Source of the DNA: GCA-001856825 sp049965815
GTDB taxonomy: Archaea > Thermoplasmatota > Thermoplasmata > Thermoplasmatales > GCA-001856825
Assembly: GCA_049965815.1 (NCBI GenBank)
Contig: JBMFVV010000021.1
Coordinates: 1-17,735, forward strand
Reading direction: 5' to 3'
DNA: 17,735 nt
Under the pieces are notes generated by a model. It was not told the origin of the DNA. It saw only the letters and a program-made list of their open reading frames with translations, and did no database searches. Position 1 is the stretch's first letter. Each line of letters begins with the position of its first letter. A program made the position numbers and the translations under genes. Shown one piece after another: positions 1 through 6,914 of the stretch.

Positions 1-126
1 GATGTCACGCTTGGAAATGAAGTCAGGACATGGCATCTCAATCTGTCAGGGAGGGCAGTTGAGATTCTTAAGAAACTGGGGAAGGCCAATCTGTTCAGGG
101 AAGAGAGTAAAATCATAAATGTGTAG
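1..126 (+). CDS. 3' end of an unidentified protein gene (partial)
   Basis: An open frame runs from the first base of the window to a TAG at 124-126 and gives 41 residues. The start lies outside the window. The visible tail is basic and helical (it includes LSGRAVEILKKLGKANLF). Its general look, a tryptophan-containing strand followed by a leucine-rich helix with a short polar tail, recalls the C-termini of some archaeal IS transposases. That is an impression, not an identification. It lies in an accessory-looking stretch, which fits a mobile-element remnant. Confidence 0.4.
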   Translation, partial: DVTLGNEVRTWHLNLSGRAVEILKKLGKANLFREESKIINV

Positions 127-164
127 GTGGCATATCATGCGCTATTCAAGTCATAGATAGTCTG

Positions 165-431
165 ATGGAACGTGAAGTAAGGAACAGCATGAAAAAAGAG
201 GGAAGGGAATCCATACGAATATACCCGGAATCCCGATCATGTGAATCCCCCACGACAGATCGTGTACTGGGTGATTTCGCCACGGTGCAGATGAACTGGA
301 TCGAGTCAGGCGGGAAGATAGTGAAGAAATTCCTGCCGAAGCTCACACAGAGGCAGGATGACCTACTGGGACTAGCAGGTGTTCCAATCAGTGAATACCA
401 AAAGGACTGGAATGCAATTCCGGGCGTTTGA
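165..431 (+). CDS. Small hypothetical protein (88 aa), possibly a gene remnant
   Basis: An ATG-initiated frame of 88 codons ends with TGA. The product is charged and soluble-looking, with no membrane segment or signal peptide. Its second half (VQMNWIESGGKIVKKFLPKL followed by TQRQDDLLGLAG) has an amphipathic helical pattern like the C-terminal part of a larger DNA-binding protein or transposase. I do not recognise a family. It follows the partial gene at 1-126 by 38 bp on the same strand, so the two could be pieces of one degraded gene or neighbouring remnants. The opposite strand is also open here (146-484), but its product is low-complexity and looks like a shadow. Confidence 0.35.
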   Translation: MEREVRNSMKKEGRESIRIYPESRSCESPTTDRVLGDFATVQMNWIESGGKIVKKFLPKLTQRQDDLLGLAGVPISEYQKDWNAIPGV

Positions 432-568
432 AAATTCAAGGATATTGTTACAGATTCATGCGGAAAGTAAGATAAAAGCAACAAAAATAAGAATTTTACA
501 TGCTAGCTCTAGAAATTCAGTATTCCCTTAAAACATCAATCAAATGCAAATAGGGCTCGCTTTCAATC

Positions 569-1191
569 CTACGCGGGTGAGAGCATGACATCAATTTGTT
601 CATTGAACACTGAGGATGCCTTGGTCACGGCAGAGCTACCGATGAAGTGCATGAAGAGAACGTACTTGCCTGATACGGCGAAGTAGAGCGTAACTTGTGA
701 CGAGCCGTTCGTCGTAATAACGGCGCAATGGAACCCTGTGAAGTTTCCCTGTGATACTGGGAAGTCTTCCGCCCTGAAGGCGTTCATGCATGCCGCCAGG
801 GATTCATTGACGGTGGATGAGGAGTTCATCTCCATGATTGTGGTACCAAGCATTGTGAATGACGTATTCGAGCTGTTGCTCTCAGAGGGATAGTAGACCC
901 ACATCTCTCTGCTTTCGAGCTGTTATTCATTGATACTCCCCCAAGGGGAGAACGGCGGAAAGGTCCTCAGTGTTGTTTATTGCCCTGATCGAGAAGCCAT
1001 ACATGGACGTGAGGCTTGAATTGGAAAGGAAGGTGAAGGTGGGTTGGAGAGAAGCTTTGGTGGGCACATTAGGGGTGCGAGGGAGGGCAACAAGGACCAC
1101 GAACGCTGCCACAATAATAACAATTACAACTGCGATAACAATGAACTTAAGGACCGGGGACTTGCGAGGGGGAGGGAACTGGAGGCCGCAT
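569..1191 (-). pseudogene. Decayed membrane-anchored surface protein gene, copy B
   Basis: Two minus-strand frames together encode one protein: a proline-rich basic N-terminus, a single long Ile/Val transmembrane segment (core KFIVIAVVIVIIVAAFVVLV), then an outside domain rich in NSS/NGS/NFT sequons ending in MLSPA and a TAG at 569-571. The pieces are in different frames. By alignment to copy A, the lesions are a five-base homopolymer at 1168-1172 that shifts the frame in the N-terminal proline stretch, a second five-base run at 938-942 that shifts the frame after LPLG, and an in-frame TAA at 923-925 where copy A has CAA. The anchor type suggests a surface protein with its C-terminal domain outside the cell. 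The function is unknown. Sequencing errors could explain the homopolymer lesions but not the nonsense codon. Confidence 0.6.
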
Positions 1192-1814
1192 TGAGCTGAC
1201 CTGATGGGAGAAAACTGTGGACTCCTGCGTGGTTGTCTTGCCGTAGAATTCCATGAAGAGTATGTATTGATCATAGACAGCCCAGTAAAGTGTCAACGGT
1301 ACAGAGTTGACTGTCCCGGATGCGCTCACGTACCTGAACACTGAGAGGTTGCCGGTTGTTGTCGTGACACCGCTTTCATTCTCCATGGAATGTTCGAATG
1401 ACCGGAAGGAGGCGTTCACAACTGATGAGGAGTTCATCTCCATGATGAGTATACCGACCACCATAATAGATGACGAGTTCATTATAGGACTTGTCTGGAA
1501 AGGCTGGTATATCCACATCTGAGCCTTTGCCAATCCTTGCGTCGATATTCCGGAGGGTAGGGCTGACGAAAGGTTCTTCGTGTAATTCGTTGCAGTTATA
1601 GCGTACCCGTAGATGGATGTAAGGTGGGTTGGGGAGCAGGTGCTATCTTAACAGGAGTGCCAGTGTGGGGGAAAGCCACGACAACCACGACCGATGCTAC
1701 AACAATAACAACCACCACTGCGATAACAATGAACTTAAGGGTCGAGGGCTTGCGGGGAGATGGCTGAACGGGACGTGATGATTGAGGTACATTGGAAGGA
1801 ATCTCGGAGGACAT
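1192..1814 (-). pseudogene. Decayed membrane-anchored surface protein gene, copy A
   Basis: The ATG at 1814 opens a frame encoding a short polar N-terminus with PSPRKPSTLKF, a Val/Ile-rich transmembrane segment and a linker, and stops at 1596. The rest of the protein continues in another frame (LTSIYGYAITATN, then MWIYQPFQ and an Asn-rich domain) down to about 1192. Alignment with copy B shows that copy A lacks 25 bases at about 1618-1623, just after the shared CAACCCACC, which causes the frameshift. At its 3' end the coding sequence runs straight into the N-terminal region of copy B, with no stop codon or spacer, so a deletion probably removed the end of A and the start of B. It is paralogous to copy B, and the function is unknown. 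Confidence 0.6.
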
Positions 1815-2141
1815 GGATGTCTATTGAAGGAGGACATATACGTGTTTCGTCAAGCCAGCCTCTTCAAAAACCAGTCCGGGCACTCGTTCCCGTCTAGGAT
1901 ATATGCCTCCCCCAATCTTCTCTTATTCCACGGGCCGTCTCATATGTTTGAGATATGTTGGAAGCGGATGTTGAACCGGTTCTGGTAGCATCCTGCGGTT
2001 TATTCGCTTCCTTCCATTAGGCAATATCAGTGGAAGGCTCAACTCGGTTCTAATGGAGTTTCATACCAGAGATAAACGGGCCGGATTGTGAAAGCTCCCC
2101 GCCGAACTCTCCTTTACCTTCCACTTGTTTCGGTCAGGAGA
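1815..2141. other. Gene-poor stretch, no supported feature
   Basis: About 330 bp lie between the decayed surface protein gene and the DUF973-like gene. A 68-codon plus-strand frame at 1782-1988 overlaps the start of copy A, has an atypical composition and no recognisable domain, so I do not call it. I see no tRNA, clear hairpin or repeat here. The stretch may be remnant sequence of the accessory block. Confidence 0.4.
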
Positions 2142-2816
2142 TCATGAATGTGCGCTTACAGGCTGCTGGATCCTCTTTATCGCTGAATTTGTTCCAAGGT
2201 ACACGAGTATGGCCCCTATGAAACTGAAAAGAGCGAAGAATATTCCTATGATGAACATTATTCCTGCAGTGCTGAATGTGGAGTCATTGAAATAGTCCCT
2301 CATCCTGAATGAGCCCAGGATGAGACCCAGTATCTCACCTACTAAGATCATTATACCGGCCACAATCATTATTGCAGCTCCCACCAAGATCAGGCCCAGG
2401 GAGTTGGCCATAGCCCCGCCTAGAACGAGCAACACGGCGACAACGATGAGTATCAGTCCTGCAAAGAAAAGATTGACACCAGTGTAAGGTGAATTGAACC
2501 TTTCAGATGACTTCTTGAGCAATCCGTACCCAGACCTGAGGTATACGAACGATACGAGCATGAGGACTGATGCTCCGATCGAAAGGAAGGAGGCAGAGAA
2601 GATGGCCAGTCCTGCGGATTCCAGCAGCTTGGACGTGGATGAAATGTCTTTCAGTATGACGCCTATTGAAAGTACTACTATGACGAATGCGGCAAGATCA
2701 ACAGCGTTACCTGCGATTGAGAGCATCGAGAACGTCCTTACCTTCTTCAGTGCTGCAACCACATCATTGTTCTGCCTGCTCAGCTCAGAAGAACCGGAAG
2801 CATTATCTTCACTCAT
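2142..2816 (-). CDS. DUF973-like integral membrane protein
   Basis: The protein is very hydrophobic, with about five membrane segments: roughly residues 29-55, 71-97, 114-137, 141-169 and 184-208 when counted from the ATG at 2816. The N-terminus is polar (MSEDNASGSSELS) and the C-terminus short and basic. Small, Gly-rich repeated helices with little loop sequence resemble DUF973 proteins, known mainly from Sulfolobales and Thermoplasmata. The family assignment is from general pattern and has no known biochemical role. A GTG seven codons upstream (2837) would lengthen it. I prefer the ATG at 2816 because a TATA-like box is centred 27 nt upstream, which fits a leaderless transcript. The upstream flank has been interrupted by the insertion sequence, whose left end is 64 bp from this ATG. 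Confidence 0.65.
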   Translation of the reverse strand: MSEDNASGSSELSRQNNDVVAALKKVRTFSMLSIAGNAVDLAAFVIVVLSIGVILKDISSTSKLLESAGLAIFSASFLSIGASVLMLVSFVYLRSGYGLLKKSSERFNSPYTGVNLFFAGLILIVVAVLLVLGGAMANSLGLILVGAAIMIVAGIMILVGEILGLILGSFRMRDYFNDSTFSTAGIMFIIGIFFALFSFIGAILVYLGTNSAIKRIQQPVSAHS

Positions 2817-2837
2817 CCAGATGCAATGGACTGTCAC

Positions 2838-2849
2838 ATTTTAAAATTT
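2838..2849 (-). promoter_or_regulatory. TATA-like box of the DUF973-like gene
   Basis: The plus strand reads ATTTTAAAATTT, which is palindromic and AT-rich. Its centre is about 27 nt upstream of the minus-strand ATG at 2816, the standard archaeal spacing when transcription begins at the start codon. It decides the start between ATG 2816 and GTG 2837, because the GTG would lie beside the box itself. Confidence 0.45.
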
Positions 2850-2880
2850 CTGCTGACGGGCAACGTTAAAAGCTTAGGAT

Positions 2881-2898
2881 TTGTGAATGAATAACATT
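2881..2898 (+). repeat. Left terminal inverted repeat of the IS
   Basis: This pairs with 4159-4176 at 17 of 18 positions, with one G/A difference at the tenth base. It marks the left end of the element. Confidence 0.75.
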
Positions 2899-2908
2899 TA
2901 TATTTATA
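2897..2908 (+). promoter_or_regulatory. TATA-like box of the transposase gene
   Basis: TTTATATTTATA begins inside the last two bases of the left inverted repeat and is centred about 27 nt before the transposase ATG at 2929. The element therefore carries its own promoter, probably giving a leaderless or very short-leader transcript. Confidence 0.5.
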
Positions 2909-2928
2909 CCTGAATTGATTACTCTCTT

Positions 2929-4152
2929 ATGGCAGTAATTAAAGGCGAAAAAGAGCTCATCAGCAGAGCAACTGAGAAATACCAGAGGATATCTGCATCT
3001 TTCAATGAACTTTCACGGAGGTTATGGGCAGCCAATGAGAGCATATCAATAGGTTACGGCGGAATAGCAATTGTTTCAAAGGCAACAGGTCTCTCAAGAC
3101 CAACCATACTCAAGGGAATGAATGAGATAGAACATAACGATTATCCGGCAGGCAGAACACGCAGGAAGGGTGGAGGGAGGAAGGACCTTCTGGTAAAGAT
3201 GCCTGCTATTGCCATAAAACTGAGGGAACTTGTTGAACCATCCATAGCAGGCAATCCACAATCCTCCATCCTCTGGGTCAGTAGAAGCCTGCGGCATCTG
3301 GAATCGGAGATGAATGCTTCAGGATACAGAATAAGTTATGCAAAGATAGGACATGCACTCCATGACATGGGATTCAATCTGAAGGGGAACAGAAAGACAA
3401 GGGAGGGGAAAAGCCATCCCGATCGGAATGAACAGTTCCAGCACATCAATGATACAGCCATACGGTTCATGGAGGAGAATGATCCTGTTATATCAGTGGA
3501 CGCAAAGAAGAAAGAACTCATAGGAAACTTCAGGAACAATGGAAAGGAATTGAAGCCTCCCGGCGAAGTGGATGAGGTCAACGTTTACGATTTCCTGACG
3601 GATGCAGAGGGAAAGGCAATACCCTATGGCATCTACGATATCAAGGCCAACGAGGGATGGGTGAACATCGGGATTGATCATGACACCTCGGAATTTGCTG
3701 TTGAATCCATACGAAGATGGTGGAACATCCTTGGGAAGAAGAGATATCCGGATTCAAAGAAGCTGATGATAGCAGCAGATGGCGGTGGATCCAATGGATC
3801 CCGTGTAAAGTTGTGGAAGATCGAACTGCAGAAAATGGCTGATGAAACAGGACTGGATATCACAGTGTGCCACTTCCCTCTAGGCATGAGCAAGTGGAAC
3901 AAGATCGAGCATCGGATGTTCTCATACATAACAATAAACTGGCGTGGCAAACCCCTAAGGTCATATGAAACCATCATTGAACTCATAGGCAACACGAGGA
4001 CAAAGAACGGCCTGATGATATCTGCAGACATAGACAGAAAGATATATGAAACCGGTAAAGTTGTGACAGATGAGGATCTGGGAAAAGTGAACCTGATCAG
4101 GGATGAATTCCACGGAGACTGGAACTATACCATCGGATCAAGAAACAAATGA
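2929..4152 (+). CDS. ISAzo13-family DDE transposase
   Basis: This 407-residue protein matches the ISAzo13 (Rhodopirellula-type) transposase family over its full length. The N-terminal part (about 1-90) contains a helix-turn-helix-like stretch (SKATGLSRPTILKGMNEIE), followed by a basic linker. The catalytic core shows the family's hallmark blocks: SVDAKKKELIGNF (first acid D191), AADGGGSNGSR (second acid D284) and the SKWNKIEH block (E327). Family-typical NWRGKPL and WNYTI segments follow near the C-terminus. All three acids are present and the frame is uninterrupted, so it could be functional. It would cut and join the element ends in a DDE reaction. The gene is flanked closely by the two inverted repeats, with no passenger gene. 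The family assignment is confident. Confidence 0.92.
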   Translation: MAVIKGEKELISRATEKYQRISASFNELSRRLWAANESISIGYGGIAIVSKATGLSRPTILKGMNEIEHNDYPAGRTRRKGGGRKDLLVKMPAIAIKLRELVEPSIAGNPQSSILWVSRSLRHLESEMNASGYRISYAKIGHALHDMGFNLKGNRKTREGKSHPDRNEQFQHINDTAIRFMEENDPVISVDAKKKELIGNFRNNGKELKPPGEVDEVNVYDFLTDAEGKAIPYGIYDIKANEGWVNIGIDHDTSEFAVESIRRWWNILGKKRYPDSKKLMIAADGGGSNGSRVKLWKIELQKMADETGLDITVCHFPLGMSKWNKIEHRMFSYITINWRGKPLRSYETIIELIGNTRTKNGLMISADIDRKIYETGKVVTDEDLGKVNLIRDEFHGDWNYTIGSRNK

Positions 4153-4158
4153 AACGAC

Positions 4159-4176
4159 AATGTTATTTATTCACAA
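4159..4176 (-). repeat. Right terminal inverted repeat of the IS
   Basis: This is the inverted partner of 2881-2898. Its outer edge (4176) touches the TAG stop codon (4177-4179 on the minus strand) of the neighbouring orphan gene. Confidence 0.75.
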
Positions 4177-4512
4177 CTACTTAGATATATCAATTGTAGT
4201 ATGTACAGGTTTATTTTGACCACAACATATAGCCCCTTCGGAAATGCCAACAATGTTGATTTTAGCTTTATCAGCCTTTTTTTCAATAGTATTTATTGAA
4301 TAAGTTGACTTTCCTGAAGTTTTGCCATCAAAGATAGTATAACTGATCGTATGTTTACCGTTTATGTCTCCCTTCAAAACCTGTGTTCCCTGAATTAATT
4401 TTGGTCTTTCACCTTCTATCTCTATAAGAACAGATGCCTGCTGTATTCTTTCTCCTTTCTGGGTACTCTCATCAAAATGAAGTACCTTTATGCTCTTTAT
4501 CTTCTTCGCCAT
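4177..4512 (-). CDS. Orphan 111-aa protein, AT-rich gene
   Basis: The product begins MAKKIKSIKVLHF and looks like a small, soluble, beta-rich, lysine-rich protein with alternating polar and hydrophobic stretches. It has a Cys-Cys pair in GAICCGQNKP near the C-terminus. There is no membrane segment or signal peptide, and I do not recognise the family. I chose the ATG at 4512 over the upstream one at 4563 because a run of TA repeats is centred about 24 nt upstream of it and the extra 17 residues (MFFLRIGIYIYEFDCNI) are translated from that AT-rich promoter region. The gene is clearly richer in A+T than the core genes beside it, a sign of recent acquisition. Its stop codon is the three bases immediately outside the insertion sequence, so the original C-terminus may have been changed by the insertion. 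Confidence 0.6.
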   Translation of the reverse strand: MAKKIKSIKVLHFDESTQKGERIQQASVLIEIEGERPKLIQGTQVLKGDINGKHTISYTIFDGKTSGKSTYSINTIEKKADKAKINIVGISEGAICCGQNKPVHTTIDISK

Positions 4513-4530
4513 AATATTACAATCAAATTC

Positions 4531-4541
4531 ATATATATATA
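4531..4541 (-). promoter_or_regulatory. TATA-like box of the orphan gene
   Basis: A perfect run of alternating A and T is centred about 24 nt upstream of the minus-strand ATG at 4512. It fits a leaderless archaeal promoter and argues against the longer reading that starts at 4563. Confidence 0.45.
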
Positions 4542-4595
4542 TTCCTATTCGTAAGAAAAACACGTAAATCAGCTACTTTTTGGTATTATGACTAA

Positions 4596-4667
4596 TGGAC
4601 CGGTCGGGATTTGAACCCGAGACCTCTTGCTTGCGAAGCAAGCGATCTTCCGCTGATCTACCGGCCC
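4596..4667 (-). tRNA. tRNA-Ala (anticodon CGC)
   Basis: All arms fold. The acceptor GGGCCGG pairs with CCGGTCC (one G-U), the D stem is GATC/GATC, the anticodon stem CTTGC/GCAAG encloses the loop TTCGCAA, and the T arm is TCGGG-TTCAAAT-CCCGA. The anticodon CGC reads GCG, alanine. The discriminator is A and CCA is not encoded. No intron is visible. The gene begins 11 bp after the methylisocitrate lyase stop codon on the same strand, so it is either co-transcribed or uses a promoter inside that gene. It is the boundary between core genes and the accessory block to the left. Confidence 0.95.
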
Positions 4668-4678
4668 AGTGGAGTTTA

Positions 4679-5617
4679 TCAACGCATCATTTTTGTAGAT
4701 TTCTCTTTCAGTTTCTTATCCTCAGCTTCATATGAGAAATATCTGATCAATTCGTAGAACTCCTTTCTGGTCATTATTTTTCCAAGGAAATCCCTTTGTG
4801 TTCCTCTCTTCGAGAGTTCCCCGTAAATTTCGTCCATTTTTTTTAGCGCCCCCCTGAATGCGGTCAGGGGGAATATGACTACCCGGTACCCCAGCTTCCT
4901 CAGTTCATCCACCGACAGCAAAGGACTCTTACCAAATTCTGTCATATTAGCCATAAGAATACCTCCAACCTTATTGGAAAACTCTCTGAACTCATCCTCT
5001 GATTCCAAAGCCTCTGGGAAAATCCCGTCTGCCCCTGCCTTTAAATATAGCTCGGCTCTTTCAATAGCCTCGTCCAACCCGTTAACGCTCCTAGCGTCAG
5101 TTCTTGCAATAATCATGAAATCCTTGTTCTTTCTGGCCTTGCAGGCTGCCTCCACCTTCTCGATCATTTCGTCAACTCCTATCAGTTTCTTTCCTTCTAG
5201 GTGGCCACACTTCTTTGGTAATACCTGATCTTCCATGTGCACTGCAGATGCCCCTGCACGTTCAATCTCCCTGATCGTTCTCTCCACATTGAGGACCTCT
5301 CCAAAACCGGTGTCGATATCCACTATCAATGGAAGCTTGCTCACCAACTTTATTCTCCTCACCTCCTCTGCAACTTCGCTCAGGCTTGTTAACGATAGGT
5401 CTGGAAGACCCATCCCTCCTGCCACCCCGGAACCAGACAGATAAAGTGCCTTGAAACCGTGCCTCTCTGCAATGATCGCACTGATTGCATTGAAAACACC
5501 TGGTGCAGCTACAACCCCTTTAGAAACGGATCGCCTAAGTTCTGAGGGGTCAGAGTGTATTCCCTCAAATAAGTCACTCAATTCTTTAGCCTTTTTTTCC
5601 ATTTCTTTCACATCCAT
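4679..5617 (-). CDS. prpB: Methylisocitrate lyase (isocitrate lyase/PEP mutase superfamily)
   Basis: This is probably the enzyme that splits 2-methylisocitrate into pyruvate and succinate, the last step of the methylcitrate route for propionyl-CoA. Numbered from the upstream TTG at 5638, the sequence shows the phosphoenolpyruvate-mutase-like barrel: VAAPGVFNA near the N-terminus, SGSGVAGGMGLPD, the metal-binding DIDTGFGE (D107, D109), the active-site loop PKKCGHLEGK (C144, the lyase signature), and IARTDAR. The length of just over 310 residues is longer than bacterial PrpB (about 295) but usual for archaeal homologues. A TTG start at 5638 lies 3 bp after the upstream stop codon. ATG 5617 is the first ATG in frame and my preferred start, though neither has a clear Shine-Dalgarno. 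It follows the PhoU-type gene in one operon. Isocitrate lyase activity is an alternative, but the short length favours methylisocitrate. Confidence 0.8.
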   Translation of the reverse strand: MDVKEMEKKAKELSDLFEGIHSDPSELRRSVSKGVVAAPGVFNAISAIIAERHGFKALYLSGSGVAGGMGLPDLSLTSLSEVAEEVRRIKLVSKLPLIVDIDTGFGEVLNVERTIREIERAGASAVHMEDQVLPKKCGHLEGKKLIGVDEMIEKVEAACKARKNKDFMIIARTDARSVNGLDEAIERAELYLKAGADGIFPEALESEDEFREFSNKVGGILMANMTEFGKSPLLSVDELRKLGYRVVIFPLTAFRGALKKMDEIYGELSKRGTQRDFLGKIMTRKEFYELIRYFSYEAEDKKLKEKSTKMMR

Positions 5618-5641
5618 TATTATTATTTCTTGATTCAAACT

Positions 5642-6592
5642 TCATTCAAAGTAGTCCATTATCAGTTCACATATGTCCGTAGAGTAAAGCGCTATTCTTT
5701 CCGCGTCCTCCAGGATTTCTGCCAGTACTATACCTTCTGCTGAATCCCTTAAAGAGCGATTTATTTTGTCCCTCTCGCTTTTAAAATACCCCTTCTTTGA
5801 TATTTCCATGTTCGCATTCTGAACGTCCTTCTTAAAGAAATAGTCCATGGATCTTCCCATGATATCCGTTGCAGCTTTGATATAGTTCCTTATTTCTTCA
5901 TTGTTCAGATTCCTCTTCCCCAGAAGGCTGTATATTCTAAACCCGTGATCAGCTATCCTTTCCAATATCCTTGAAACAAGCAAGTAAGAAAGGGCTTCTG
6001 ACGAGGAAATTTTGTTCATTTGGAGAATAGAGTAGTCCTTAAGACTCTGGTTGAAAAGTCTCTGTATGTAAACATTGAACTTGTCGACTTCATTCTCCTT
6101 TTGTAATACATAATCAACCGGAATTTTCTGATCGCTGATTGATTCTGCGACAATGCTTCTCACCAGTGTTACCATCCTCCTCATCCCCTTTTCGAATGTG
6201 AGCATCGGAAGTGAAATTAAATCCTCCATCGTTGCCTCATTGGCCTTTTCGTCTATGATTTCGAAACCAATGGTGTAATCTAGGAATCTCCTCATAATAT
6301 CGTCCATTGCCTTCTTGTCCTCTGCCCTAATGCTGATCTTCTTCACCCCCTGTATGTACTTCGATATCAGCATCCTCAGTTCATTGTCGATATCAGCGTC
6401 CTTTTTGATGTCCAAAATTGCTCCTGAGGTATTCTGTTCCTTATCGAAGGGTTCCATCATTATCCCTCCCTTGTCGTTATAATTGAGCATGACTTTTGAT
6501 CCTACTTTAAGATCAAAGTTTTGACACCACGCTTTGGGGAGAGACACCACAAGCGTACTACCACCAGTTTTCTGGATCTTTCTAATCTCCAC
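5642..6592 (-). CDS. AbrB-PhoU domain regulator
   Basis: The protein has 316 residues. The first 45 or so (MEIRKIQKTGGSTLVVSLPK and onward) are a swapped-hairpin AbrB/SpoVT-type DNA-binding domain. The remainder is all-helical, with two PhoU-like three-helix repeats (about 110-210 and 215-316) containing conserved-looking RILERIADHG and AERIALYSTDICE helices. Archaeal proteins of this architecture are annotated as phosphate-uptake regulators. No phosphate transporter genes are next to it; instead the methylisocitrate lyase gene follows directly, so phosphate may not be its signal. The start is GTG (6592), supported by the AbrB motif starting at once. Upstream AT-rich TATA-like stretches (about 6610-6619 and 6626-6641) could drive it. 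It is probably cytoplasmic and may autoregulate. Confidence 0.8.
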   Translation of the reverse strand: MEIRKIQKTGGSTLVVSLPKAWCQNFDLKVGSKVMLNYNDKGGIMMEPFDKEQNTSGAILDIKKDADIDNELRMLISKYIQGVKKISIRAEDKKAMDDIMRRFLDYTIGFEIIDEKANEATMEDLISLPMLTFEKGMRRMVTLVRSIVAESISDQKIPVDYVLQKENEVDKFNVYIQRLFNQSLKDYSILQMNKISSSEALSYLLVSRILERIADHGFRIYSLLGKRNLNNEEIRNYIKAATDIMGRSMDYFFKKDVQNANMEISKKGYFKSERDKINRSLRDSAEGIVLAEILEDAERIALYSTDICELIMDYFE

Positions 6593-6914
6593 CGTATTAG
6601 ATAGTCATCATATATTTCAATGTGTTTATATTTTAATATAGCTTCATTTCAAGCTAATTTCTCAAAATTTCTACTGAGAATGTTGTCACCCAAGTTTATA
6701 TACAGCTTTTTTCTTGGTCACTTCTCACTCTAACTGTTATACGCTCAATTCTGCCAGATTAATGGCCAATCTCTCCCGCTCAGCTGCTGAATTATTCCAA
6801 TTTGATAAATTGCCCCACAAATGTCAAAGCTATTAGCTACCAGAGAGACAATCTCTACTTTCTTAGCTATCTATATTACAAAAGCTCTTTAATAAGGTCT
6901 CCATTTGTAGGGCT
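6593..6914. promoter_or_regulatory. Divergent intergenic region between the PhoU-type gene and tes
   Basis: This is a 322-bp AT-rich spacer between divergent genes. On the minus side, TATA-like stretches lie at 6610-6619 and 6626-6641. On the plus side, CTTTAATAAG at 6887-6896 is about 24 nt before the tes ATG, a likely leaderless promoter. A further strong TATA-like GTTTATATAC lies at 6694-6703, far from either gene. A 24-codon frame (6762-6836, MANLSRSAAELFQF and onward) lies downstream of that box, but I cannot support it as a gene. I see no stable RNA fold. Confidence 0.4.

Larger units (their letters stand above)
2881..4176 (+). mobile_element. Insertion sequence, ISAzo13 type, complete (1296 bp)
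   Basis: The element is bounded by imperfect 18-bp terminal inverted repeats matching at 17 of 18 positions. The left end is TTGTGAATGAATAACATT (2881-2898). The right end at 4159-4176 reads, as reverse complement, TTGTGAATAAATAACATT. One intact transposase gene fills the space. I see no target-site duplication: the bases just outside the left end (GGAT) and right end (CTAC) do not match. The insertion is therefore old, has recombined, or the true ends differ by a few bases. The open transposase and near-identical ends suggest it may still be active. Confidence 0.8.

Noticed and set aside
146..484. 112-codon minus-strand frame opposite the small ORF at 165-431
   Set aside because: Its product is Ser/Phe-rich and low in complexity, as expected of an antisense shadow. 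The plus-strand frame has more protein-like composition.
1782..1988. 68-codon plus-strand frame
   Set aside because: It overlaps the start of the decayed surface protein gene on the other strand, has no recognisable domain or promoter, and its composition looks random.
4596..4667. attL/attR pair using the tRNA-Ala 3' end
   Set aside because: I looked for a second copy of the tRNA 3' segment in 1-4590 and did not find one; no integrase gene is present in the window.
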